In this document: piece by piece, positions 50,701 through 61,832 of the stretch
Position numbering within the stretch: the stretch's first letter is position 1
Layout of the letters: every line of letters begins with the position of its first letter
Assembly: GCA_037389465.1 (NCBI GenBank)
Contig: JAZARR010000059.1
Span: forward strand, 3,805,001-3,869,000
Length of the DNA: 64,000 nt
Reading direction: 5' to 3'
DNA from: Baylisascaris procyonis
Lineage: Eukaryota; Nematoda; Chromadorea; Rhabditida; Ascarididae
Made by a program: the position numbers and the translations under genes
The notes under the pieces: generated by a model
What the model was told of the DNA's origin: nothing
Database searches by the model: none
The model's input: the letters and a program-made list of their open reading frames with translations, nothing else

Positions 50701-53305
50701 TCAAAGCGTTTTTGCATCTATTTGCGATTCGTATAGAAAAACGACGATATTTTATGAGTCTTTTGAAAAAAGCTGGACTGTTTATGAGTGGATGACAAAT
50801 TTGTGCTAAATTCTGCGCAATTTGCTAATTCATGTTGACAATGCAAACAGTGCATGTTACGTCATTTACTGAATGAAGCATCAGCTATAAACAAGTTAGG
50901 CACTTCGGCGCAATAAATTTTTCTTTGTGAATTACCTCAAACGACATCAGTCGATTAAACAACACTTTTAAAGTCACTTTGCCATTTTCGTCAAAAGTTC
51001 ACAATACCGTGGTTTCTTTCACCAATTTCCCCATCCATTTGAGTTGTTTACGAATTTCGCTAATAATCGACCATTTTGTTCAGACTGCAAACAATTTTAG
51101 TGCAAAGTCCACCACGTTTTTTGAAGCGTCCAAAATTTTCACCAAAAACCTGCCTCACTTTCTAACAAAGCGATATAGAAACCGTTGTAGTACCTTTATG
51201 TTCTGCACTCTGTGTACACTGATTAGCAAAACGTAGCGCTCAAATTTCTGCTAAAAATGAATCCACCGTAGCATTACTCACAGTTATTCTATAACATAAT
51301 GCTTGCTCTTTTTGAATAATGTTTGTGCAATTAAACATAACTTTTCATCATATCAAATTACGTTTTTGATCCATAGCACAAATTTTGTCTCAATAACCCA
51401 AGGAAGCGTAACGTTTCTTTCTTCTAACGTGCATTTCAGGATGAATTAGCATTGCATTCCAAGCGGCCCTTAAGTTTATTTCCCATTTACTCCATCTTTA
51501 GAAAAATTATCTTCCCACTAATATCACCGAGAGTAGAAAGACTGAGACTTCTTCAATTATGTCTTATGTTAGTAAAATCATTTGTTTTAGTACCCTGTCC
51601 TCTGTCGAAAATGGATTTCACTGGAATTTCTAAGGACTTTTCAGGGCTCATCTATTCTGTAACTCATGTGGTCAAATTTAACTGGGATTTGAGTCATTTC
51701 GTCACATAATGCGTGAATACGAAATAACTTAGCGTTTATTCTTAGTGGGCATGTGCAAAAGGTTGGCGATGTACATCGATTATGATTGAATTATATATGC
51801 TAGAACGTTTTCAAATTGAAATCATTTAAAAGTAAATTTGAAATCATTTGAACAGATCGTCTGTGTAGGAACACAAGGAAATTTTGAATCAATGAAGCTG
51901 AAAGACTTTTTTGTATTTTAAATAAACCAATACGTCTAAAGTTCGTATTGAAGAATTCCCTAAATCGAAGGGATGTGAGCAAGGCCTTAGATGCCGTCTT
52001 CAACGCGTATTTTCCGCACAAAAAAAAACCTTTCTTTCACCATTCGAAAGATGTTTACTTGAAAATGCCGTTTAACGCGGCAACAGTGATTCATCGATAG
52101 ATGATCGCTGAGATGTGAAAATTGGTTTTGCGCAGATATAATCAAGTACATTTGATGTGGTACAGGCGACAAAACACGTCTGATCTATCTGGTAGAATAT
52201 AGATATAAGCAGACAGATTAGACAGACTTCTGCGCTCGTCGTGAAGCATAGAGCTGCTAAATACACTTTGCAGCTATGACACGTCTGGCAGGTATTTGCC
52301 TACGCTCTATAAATATGTGCTGATTTGTGTAGTTGGAGGTACGGATTAACTTGAGGCGACTATAACCTATTATTTATTGCCTGTAACCTATGTTGTAGTC
52401 CATACGGTGCAATGTATGATTGCATGAGGTCAGAATGACTGTGCTTGACATCCCGCACCACCGGCGTGTCCCAATTATGAACGCTTCACTTGCTAGCTTT
52501 AGTGTTTTGTTGCTTCAATTTGTGTTAATATATGCAACGCTAATATTCATGCTTCGAATGCTTTCTGCTCAAAATTCACCAACTATTGAACTATGTAGAA
52601 CCAGAGGTATTCTCTGGAACCTTTAAAACCAACGGAGCCTTTAGAAGAAATCTTGTTACCTTATACCTCTGTGTCCAAGTCGTCTTCTTATTGTCACGGT
52701 GTGACTACCGCATACTATTCAGCGACAAAATACTCATAGAATTTGCGAAACATCGGCAAACGCGACCGGGATCTCATTTTAGTCACGCTTTCTTAATCAC
52801 AAGCCAATACCTGAGGCTGCGCCTATAACCACCTGCTCCTTATGTTTGATTTGCCATCCATGATGAACCTGATGAGTCAGTCTACCGATGGAAAATTTCA
52901 TCGGCCTCATCGGCCATATTTAAAAACTACTGCTGTTGAAAAAATCTTTTGCTGCGCAGGACGAATCGAAAAGTTGGAAATCTTGTTGTAAATTTCCACT
53001 ATGGTCATTTCCACTATTTTCTCATATATAACAAACACTTTCAATTGATTAGAGCAGATCGTGTTTCAAGCTTCGGATAAATTTCAGAAGATCGTTTCCC
53101 CAGCACACGCCACGAAAGCGAGTGTTCGATGTGCAGTTTGTAAACCTAAGCATGAATTTGCCTGCAGTCTCTGTCGCTGCAGTTTGCGGGGCAACGATGT
53201 TGCCGTTGCGACAACATATTCTATTTAAAAGCATGAATTCGGGGCGCAGTAGAATTTCTTGGCTTGCTTGACTGGCTGCTGCCTTCTGGGTTCAGCCTCT
53301 ACTAG
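47725..53305. other. Long stretch without a firm gene
   Basis: Open frames are short and mostly T-rich on the plus strand. A possible short exon at about 50382-50420 (MDRSSPPKIQEISSRK, donor AAG/GTAAAA) and a minus frame at 50069-50395 were noted without support. No repeats or RNA genes were recognised. Confidence 0.45.
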
Positions 53306-53499
53306 CCTGAAAATGTGGCTGGAGGGGCTGCGTCCAGGGTAGTGGCGAAGATCGAGGCGAGTGCCTTGCTTAGCGCGACCCACTCTTGCGCTAAGTTCCG
53401 ACATAAAAAAGTACTCGGCATATGCGTTCCCGTTCTCATGACGCTTCCCCATGCCCGTCCTCGTTCTTATCCACCAGACGGAGAGGACGAACAGTTGAA
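53306..53499 (+). CDS. Isolated exon of an unknown gene
   Basis: A GC-richer open segment ends at a near-consensus donor (TTGAA/GTGAGTAAC) with phase 2 and may start after CTCTACTAG in phase 0. The translation begins PENVAGGAASRVVAKIEASA and ends HARPRSYPPDGEDEQL. A minus frame of 108 codons covers the same region (53225-53551), so strand choice rests mainly on the donor. No family is recognised and no partner exon was placed. Confidence 0.3.
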
Positions 53500-53515
53500 G
53501 TGAGTAACACAGATA

Positions 53516-56500
53516 GGCTGAAATTGAGGGGAACAGTGGAAAGCATCCCAAAGTAGGGTGAATACACCAAGTTCATGCTAATGAGTCAAGCGGTTATGAG
53601 AATTGGCTGATTAGAATCACTTTTTGCGGTCTTCCTTCATTTTCAATACCGAAAAGTGCTTGTAATAGCATCACGCACCATCACTGAACCGCATTTCGAA
53701 CACTTCACTACAAAAAAGCAGGTCATTGCCCAAGAGCATCTAGTTGTTGCATTCTATTTCTACCGCAACGTACAAATAACGGCCTAAAATGTAGAGACCA
53801 TGAAATATAAAAAAGATTAGCTTTTGTTGCTCTTGACTGATGCAATGGATAACCCCTACGTGCAAAAACCTGCAAACTTTTCGACTTCGATTTCGTATAA
53901 TTTCCATCAAGTTTGATGAATTAATTTCAATATGGTACAGGGGGTTTTGTCATAGTATACATATTAACCTGCAAATTTCGCTACTCTGCTTTCAGTGAAT
54001 GCAGACTTAAACCACCGGAGAGGAAGTTTACACATACAACTTCGACACATACAGACACATGCACACACACATATACACGCAAAGATGCACCGCCGTCACT
54101 GTTCGCTTTTACAGACAAATTTGGAGGGGTACAAAGAAATGTCCTTCTGCGTAACGCATAATTTCTATACCTTTTTCTATTTTGCAAACACTTTAGCAAA
54201 AGAAGCTATATATGCATTAATGTTCGACGAAGTGATGTGCGCTTGAAACACATCTTTCATGACACTTGTTGAGGCGAAACTGTTCTGAAATTCACTGAAC
54301 TATCGAACTGTCACCGCAAATTGACGTCACTTCAGAAGTCAAGTACGCTTCCTGCCATAGTTCCCGATTTGTGTGTCTATTGCGTTAATTCCACCATTTC
54401 ATAGTGTTTCACTTGATTTTCCTTTGCCACTTGCTCCATATTCTGTCGTGAAGTGAATATCAGGACAACAGTGAGTATTGTTTTAATGACGAGCTCATGT
54501 ATTTTTGATATTTGTTAAAATGAATCATTTTTGGATGTCGGGAGCAGTTACTGAGTTATAGAAAGAGCCATTTTGCGTGCTTATGAAAAAAATTTGTTTT
54601 TTTTTTTATTTTGAAGTTTGCAACAGCGGGAGTCGTGGTAACACTTCGTGACTTCGTGTTTTGGCCATGACTGTTGCGAGAAGCTTCTTGAGGTCCAAAA
54701 AATTTCTAAATCACCTCCGTTTTGCTTCAGTAGCGTTGCCTAATTTATGGCAGATCACTAGAGGGGCAGCTATAAAAGGCTTAAGAAAACTTAAGAAAAA
54801 ATTTGAGAAAGACAGCATTTCTTCGAAAAAAACTTTCAGCAGAAGTCGAGAAAAATAATTTGTTCAGGTTACCCTACGCCCACTATCATCTCTTTCTAAC
54901 TTCGTATCGATTTGAGTTATTATCCGCGCACTGTTTTTTGAATAAAGACCTATTTGAAGGTCATTACTGTGCTCAAAGGCTGGGATTTGCATTGAACTGG
55001 CGGTGCTGAATTGCTGATTGCAATTGTAAAACATGGTATGAATAGAATGCCGGTTACACATGCGAAATGAAAAGTCAAACCCAACTGAATTGAGAGCTGC
55101 TTCGGAGCCAGCTCAGTGTTTCCAGTTCGATTTGAAATCCTGTACGAAAGCATCATTGCAAACATCAAAATCTTCATAGGTATTTGCTTCGTTTGAAACG
55201 AATGATTCGCTGAAGATGTACATGACAGCATATTACAGTTAGCACTTTTTCAAGAATTAAATGCTTCGAAGCAAATGCGCCTTGTCTCGACGCCTTTGCA
55301 ACGCAGCATATGCAGAACAACGCATGTCACATGTTTTGATCCGAAAACAGGCAAAATATTCACAATTTTCGCATAAAGAGTGAAGTTGTCAAGTCGTTAT
55401 GCTTCTAACGATATAGCAGCTTCCGATTTGCATGCTCCATCGAAATTTCTATACAATAACAGCTATTCAAGGACTTTTATTGATGAAAGCAGTTGCGTGT
55501 GCCACATGCAGCTGAATTTTATTTCCGAGGAAGAATTCCAGGTTCACTTCTGAGCACTGCAGCTGAACATTATAGAGTCTTATTTTCATTGGTTCTTATT
55601 GTCGAAGAAAATTAAAGCTATCATTCAGCCCACCTTTGAATGATATTTCACTAATGACTTCCACATGAAAACGACTTAGTGGAGAATTAAAACATTAAAC
55701 TGTGAGGCTTTTTAAATTGATTATTTTTCCATAAAACATAGAAGAGAATCGGTAAAGTCGAATTGCTTAGATTAGCGATAATTTTTGTAAAGAACTTGAG
55801 CATTGTTAATGTTCACGTTCTTCTTAAATAACGAACATTAGGTTCCTTTCGCAAATGAATTCATTATTCTCACAAATTTCTCTTTCATCTCGAGTGCAAA
55901 GTGCATCCTTCGTGAGAGATGCAAAAGTAGTTTATAGCAACGCATTTCTTTGTTAGTCATAATATGTAGTACTGCTCCTGTAACGTAATGAAATGAATAG
56001 TTGTGTCAATTGCCTCGAAATGAATCACCTATGCTTTTTTCTGATGACACTGCCTGCAAGTTCCCCTCAGACACTCATTCATTTTCATCTCGTTCCTCCA
56101 TCTTCCTCCGTCCAAATACAGACTCTTTCATTTGAGTTTCCTCTTTTCCATTTAAAGTTGAAAATATTACATGCGCTACGGGGTACTGAAGCAAACTTTT
56201 CGCATCTATGAATGGCCTCTTTAAACGATGTCTTCAGCACTAATCGTTCTATCGTCTAACTGACAGCCTGCGTAAAACGCTAAATGAGTGGCAATCTATT
56301 CACGTATTCTTATCGCAAAATTGATATATGCTTGTGACTGTGCACAGTTCCTGTTTCATTAAAGAGAACATTTTTCCACTGATGCCTCAGGTTCACTCAA
56401 TGGCAGACGTAAAAAGTGATGTTCATAAAGCAAAAATGTTCACCAATCAGCAGAAGAAAGCTTGAAAACCCTGTGTGGAAGATCCTCAAATGACTGAATG

Positions 56501-58851
56501 AGAAAAAATTGCCAAAGAAGTTTCTTTCATAACAGGCCTATTCTTCGGCTGTGCTCAACTCCGTCAGAAATGATGACCACACTATTTTATTTTCAATTTT
56601 TAATTTCAAGGTCCAAAATATGGATGTGCGTTCAATTTGGAAATCACTGAGGGTGGAATTGCGACTTTTTGCGGGCTGTACATATGATGACTACTCGTTT
56701 CTTGTTGTTAAATTGTCCGTTCACTTCGAAAAGCTCTAGAAACATTTATATTCGTGTGGAAATTTGCACATTCTACGAGCAGCACGGTCTAGAACGAGGG
56801 AAGGAGGGACTAAGGGGCTCCATGAGGGTTTCTCTGAAATGGAGTATGTTATGACGTATTCTCCGTTGTCGTGGACACTCAATGAAACCAGCCGGTCTTA
56901 GAAGCGGAACAGCGAAAGCGCATATTGTATTAGCTTTTATATTGCACTGGACGACATATTCAAGCCACAGCCGTTGAGGGCAAATTCTTGTATGGCTAAG
57001 AAAACAATCCCATGAGCTATCTTCAAGAGCGCATAAGTCTCTATGCTTCCATTCTTCGTGTGACCGTTTATGGTGAAAATTTCTTCTTTTTTTTTTTCTA
57101 AGTGCCGCTATGTGAATTCATTTTCATTGAGAGTTTCGACTCAGATTTAACTAGCTCAAAAATTCCGCGATAGATCGAACACATGAAACGACGATGAACT
57201 CATCAGTGCATAAGACGATAGAGATAATAATGAAAACTTTTGAATCCAAATGGTATGGCCTCTTGTCACGCCGTTTCTTATTAATCGGCTTTCTGGACTT
57301 TTGGCACGCTTTCAATACTTAGGATTCACATAGATGCATCTTCACCCCGTTCATCCTGTCCCTTTCATTCGTCTTGCAGTATTTTTGGTCAAAATTTCCG
57401 CCATAATACGCTAAAAAATTCAAAATCCTAGAATCTTTGGTGAAAAAAACTGGAAGATGGCAGACTTCGATGACTTTTTTAGTTGAATTAGCGGGTCATC
57501 ACGAAATAGAATAGCTTTAGCAGTTTTTCTCCTCGACTTCCATTTTTATCATTAAAAAACGCAGAAACCGGTTTCTGCTTTCACGATTTGCCAAGAGGAA
57601 GTGCAGGCATCGTACGTCGCAAAGAATTGACCATGTCTGCTTTGAATGTGAAGATGGTGGCTCTTCATGTTGACGGTAGCTATATTATATTCTATGAAAG
57701 CGTTCTCCTTCGAGAAACCGCCTTTTGCCGGCAAACGGACTCGGTGTTTTTTGTTTGTTTGTTTTTTTTTGCATGCACAACATTCATCTACAGTATGAAA
57801 TATGGACATGACTCAGGCTTGCATTGTGTGTCATAAATAATCCGCTGTACTATTCTTAAGCGTCCTCCAAGTGATCGCAATATCGCCCTCTAGGACCACT
57901 ATACAGCGATGTTGTTCGACGATTTGAATAGGATGGTGCCTACCACTCGTAGACAAGAGTGGAGCTTATCTGTGACGTTCCGCCTCACCTTTATTGCTGC
58001 GGCCGGATTTTCAAGCTTGAGGAATGGGAGTCGAAAAATCGATAAGTCGACACTTCGCCTAACAAGCTTCTGTCATTCCCTACTTTGAAGGACGCACTAA
58101 GCTTATTCGCATCACAGGTTTACCTGAGGGTCTTACTCTAACAAGTTTCAGAATCAAGTACACGTCACCAAAGCATGCAAACGATGATCCCAGCATCACC
58201 ACCATGAGTTTATTTTTTATGAAATATATGCGCACATTAGGCTTCCAAATATATGTATATGACAATAGGTGATTCTCACGACTTTGAACGATGAAGGCTC
58301 AACAGATACTCATACAGACAGTTTGAAGGAAATTGATACGGCCATATTTCTCAAGGTGAGGCACACAGTAACAGCAAACAGTGTGCAGCACTAACAAAGA
58401 GTTGTTTGGAGCATGCGGAAGATGTGTTGTGTAACGGCTGGAAACGGGGAATTTTTAATTTGACAGGAATGTAGTTTGGCTGTGTGAGGCGCGGCTTGTC
58501 CGGAGTGCAACGCTAGTCGACAGCCGCAGATCGATAGAGTGGCTACAAGCGTATGCGTAACAATGAAGCACAAAGTGCTGAGAAGGGTCTTGCTCTCCCT
58601 TGTGCGTGTTCACTTCGCCTTCTTTCACTTCTCATATATTCCCTTCCCAGTCCTTCGAATTTTCTTGATGGCTGATCTCCGTCATCGTCTTGTCAAGGTG
58701 CCAGAGCAAAAATCAAGGGATATGTACGCCAGTCGCGCAAGGATTTTTGTTCTTCGTCTGGGATGATTCATCCTTATGCGTTGTTCCGCTTCATTTCATT
58801 GGCATTCATATGAAATTCCCCTCCTTTTTCAGACTCGTTCGTTAACCTCAC
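53516..58851. other. Long stretch with at most isolated exon-like pieces
   Basis: A minus-strand segment ending at 58124 precedes a strong donor (CCCTCAG/GTAAAC) and reads MVVMLGSSFACFGDVYLILK, a membrane-like stretch. A minus frame at 57552-57809 ends SSWQIVKAETGFCVF and a stop. Neither could be joined to other exons. A (CA)-rich patch lies at 54048-54078. Nothing else is supported. Confidence 0.4.
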
Positions 58852-59223
58852 TTCCATGTTGTTGCGTCGGTAATCTTTTCTAAATCACACGATTCTAAAA
58901 TCTCCAAATCGTTGTTTGTATACGTAGTGCCCAAAAAAATGTGAAACACCTTTGACGCAGTGAAGGGGTGCACATCAAACGGAAGAAAAGACATCAGCGC
59001 ACAGCAAAGGTTGTGCGCTGAAGTGTCCATGAAGTATCTTTCAAAAAAATTTCACACACGAGGCATCAGTTTGTCGTAAGAACGAACCCATGGTTGCGTA
59101 CTCAAGTGTGATATGAAGGCGTTTCACTTCCGCTTGGACACCTTCCTGGAATTTTTTTTGTGTTTGAAAACTTTTATTGTTTTGCCGTTTCATATCCTCT
59201 TCAGTGCTTCTCAATCGTCGCAT
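58852..59223 (-). CDS. Two linked exons of an unknown gene
   Basis: Exon 59223-59058 follows an excellent acceptor (TTTTGTTACAG). It reads MRRLRSTEEDMKRQNNKSFQ, then KKFQEGVQAEVKRLHITLEY, a charged coiled-coil-like sequence. It leaves in phase 1. A 40-bp intron with acceptor ACACTTCAG leads to exon 59017-58852, which enters in the matching phase and ends in a strong donor (TGGAA/GTGAGG), reading NNDLEILESCDLEKITDATT near its end. Further exons must exist on both sides. The function is not recognised; a helical scaffold or trafficking protein would suit the composition, but that is a guess. The middle part of the second exon (about 58900-59010) is hydrophobic and could be an additional short intron. 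Confidence 0.42.
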
Positions 59224-59834
59224 CTGTAACAAAACGAAGCTGTTGAGCGCATGTATTGGCACACCAACATCGTCACAGAATCTCTTCTTTCTCCGCCAAT
59301 CTTATTCTATTATTTTTCCATTTATTTGGGCGTCTCATGTAGAAAAACAGATGATCCAGTGTGTGAGAAGTGAAAAGCAAAGAAATAGGGATGCCGTTTC
59401 ATCTTATTTTATTTTATTTCATCTCTGCTCATTCATTCACTGTGAAGGCATGGAGCGTCTTTATGCGGTGCATCGCAACTATTTGAAGAAGCGAGCTGAG
59501 TCACATAATCGTGAACAATCTTTGTCAGTAGACGAATTTTAGGTTTTGCAGCTCCGAAAGTTGTTGCTACTAATTTGCTGTGATTGTCGTGTCCTGCAGA
59601 GGCGTCACACCCTACTTGTCTCTTATCTGCCGCGATTTTATTCTGTAAAGTTCCGTTACTTACAACAGTTTTCTTGCCCCGTTGTGTTAGAACGCCGTTA
59701 TCAATTTTGCGTTAGTTTATTCACAAGGCATTCGTTGAGAATAAACGTCTCTTCATATTGTCTCTTCTTTTCTCGATTTGCAGATTCCCTGACCTGGTCC
59801 TTTCTTGCATCTTTTTTTAGAGGTTCACTCTATC

Positions 59835-60130
59835 TCTTCGCAGGTCGGCCCCTACCACTCTTCCTGTTCATGGCCTCCATTCTGTAATTCTACTCCTCCA
59901 GTCATCACTTTTCATTCCGAGTTTTCATCTGTACTTCCTCATTCTGGTCTCCACCACTGAATCTCTCCCTTTTATTGCTTCTCGGAGGCATTCGTTGGTT
60001 TTCCTCTCGACCAGCTCATTCCCTGTTATGAACTTTCCATCCTAGCTTCTGTCACTGCTCAGAGCTTTCGCACTTTCTTTGTGGTCATCCATGTCGCTGA
60101 GCATTAGAGAATATCCTATCATGCTTTTTT
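59835..60130 (-). mobile_element. Decayed RTE-like non-LTR retrotransposon fragment (C-terminal end of the polyprotein)
   Basis: One minus-strand frame reads SDMDDHKESAKALSSD, an in-frame TAG, then NELVERKTNECLREAIKGRD and SVVETRMRK, further stops, and SDDWRSRITEWRP. A shifted frame continues MNRKSGRGRPAKR, followed by TAG where tryptophan is usual. The series (DdRWtrrvTeW-P, then KR..GRPp.RW) is the signature of the C-terminal end of RTE-type retrotransposon proteins. At least three stops and one frameshift show it is dead. No ends or target-site duplication were located, and the full fragment may extend upward. Confidence 0.55.
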
Positions 60131-60963
60131 TTAATGAACTTCCTTTTTGAACTCATCGGCAGGTTTTTCTCAGCGTACAATTCTTAAAAACTAAAACAAG
60201 CGAAACCTTCACACGAGCAAATGGCGCGATTCACCAACGGCTATGGATCCCACAATTTTCGCGAATTCGAATGCCGTTATTTCGCTGATTTTTTTCCTCA
60301 GCCATCTTGTTCGGCAATATTACCTCTATGATGCCATCTTTGCTGACTTTTGATTGCTCCGAGGCAGTGGATGATAATTTTTTGAAGGCTGGTAGAAATG
60401 TTTTCACTCGCAGTCACCGTTATCAGCAGAAACGTTCTTATTACGACGGAAATGACGGACGTTGACTCATATTTTTACTCTCCCCGTTGCAGTGAAATGT
60501 CAAATTGCTTGGATATGCCACAGGATGATGAAATATGACCTCAGGAGAGGCAGAAAAATATCCTTCGGACGTTAATATCATGAACCTCGTATTTCTCATT
60601 CTTGTGCCAACGGTAATTTTTTTCTCGGATTTTAAATAAGTTTCGTGGTCAACTTTTCTTATTATACGTCTATTCCGTATCTAATTGTCACTATTTTAGA
60701 GTTACTTAACTCAATGTGCAGCTGTTGACGTGACCCATAATTTGGCCGGAGTCTTGCTTTATGCTTATCGCTGGGTTCGGTTCATTTTTAGGGTTTTATT
60801 TATACATCTGTTGGAGGAAATCAGCAAGTACCAGCATTATTCCTTGCAGATGAATGTTAGGTTTTGTAAAAAGTAAAAAGTGGAAAGTAGAGGAGATAGA
60901 ACGGCACCAGCAACAGTCGAGATGTGACATCAGTTTACTCCGTCCTTATTCTTCGGGAATGCC

Positions 60964-61034
60964 TCAAATATGAATGTAGTTCTTCATTAATTCCACAAAA
61001 TCCCCGCTTTCGTTCGGAAGAAATGATGGATATT
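60964..61034 (-). CDS. Short terminal exon candidate
   Basis: A 71-base segment follows a textbook acceptor (TTACTTATTTTTCAG) in phase 1 and ends in TGA. It reads EYPSFLPNESGDFVELMKNY then IHI. The frame upstream of the acceptor is also open (to 61224, containing LTTAIVETAEHIGCQMEYKA), so this may instead be one longer exon, with the acceptor-like string being coding. The family is not recognised. Confidence 0.3.
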
Positions 61035-61518
61035 CTGAAAAATAAGTAAAGATAAACGCCTTATACTCCATTTGGCATCCGATGTGCTCAGCTGTTTCTA
61101 CAATCGCTGTTGTCAGATGGTGATTCATTTTAGAAGGGTTCCATGGTGGCAGCAAATATGGTTTGATCATTGCATATGTTTGAAAATAGGTACATTTATC
61201 AGAATATTTTGAAACTGCTGACAACCGGCTACCCGATCTGCAGTTTAGCGATTCGTTTCTGCGTCGTTATGCTTCATCTGTGGTAGTGCCCATGGCGCAT
61301 TTCCACTTCTTGAAGGGCTTTTGTTTTCGCCGATTTTGTTAAACAGATACAGGGGTGTTATTATAAGCATGCGTTTCCCAGTTATAGAATCCTGTTTGTA
61401 GAGCCATCTAAACGAGGGCATTTTGATTTGGTATTTTTATGACCGCCGCATACATATCTTCATAACTAGATGGAATCATATTTATTGACGTTCACATAGA
61501 GTAACAGTGACCGCTTGA

Positions 61519-61832
61519 TTATTGTTGATAGGTTCCATCTGAAAGACTTTCGGCTGCGATAAGAATTTGTCGAAAATCTTCGCACCATCTTCGGTCTGCT
61601 TTTGCTTTGTTTTCGCCTAACGAGGTCAATGAAGTCGCTCCAAATTTTATGGGCTTTTTCTCGCATTCTTGCATTTTCCCTCCTGCGCCTTCTTTTTCAG
61701 AATTCTGTCTAGCTGTTTTGAGAGTCCGTTCAGATTTTTCATTAGGGGCTTTAACCCAGGGTCGTTTAGTGTTTAGTATGTCAGTTCCAGGATCCTTTTC
61801 ATTTCTTTCAGCAGTTTCCTCAAGTCCTTCGA
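61519..61832 (-). CDS. Terminal exon of an unknown lysine/glutamate-rich protein
   Basis: A 314-base segment is open without interruption from a TTCTAACAG acceptor (phase 1) to a TAA. It codes for about 104 residues. The composition is strongly protein-like: VEGLEETAERNEKDPGTDIL, then RPWVKAPNEKSERTLKTARQ, then GATSLTSLGENKAKADRRW, ending ILIAAESLSDGTYQQ. The first 60 residues are charged and probably disordered, and the last 40 look helical. No domain is recognised. The strand is supported by purine-rich codons. Upstream exons should lie above 61832; a short frame near 62440-62380 (RAGWTTMSVGESVEASADGS) has similar composition and may belong to it. An origin from a mobile element is possible because a retrotransposon remnant lies 1.4 kb away on the same strand. 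Confidence 0.48.

Noticed and set aside
59546..59887. 113-codon plus frame rich in Leu/Phe/Arg
   Set aside because: It runs antisense into the decayed retrotransposon. The T/C-rich plus strand explains its length and composition.
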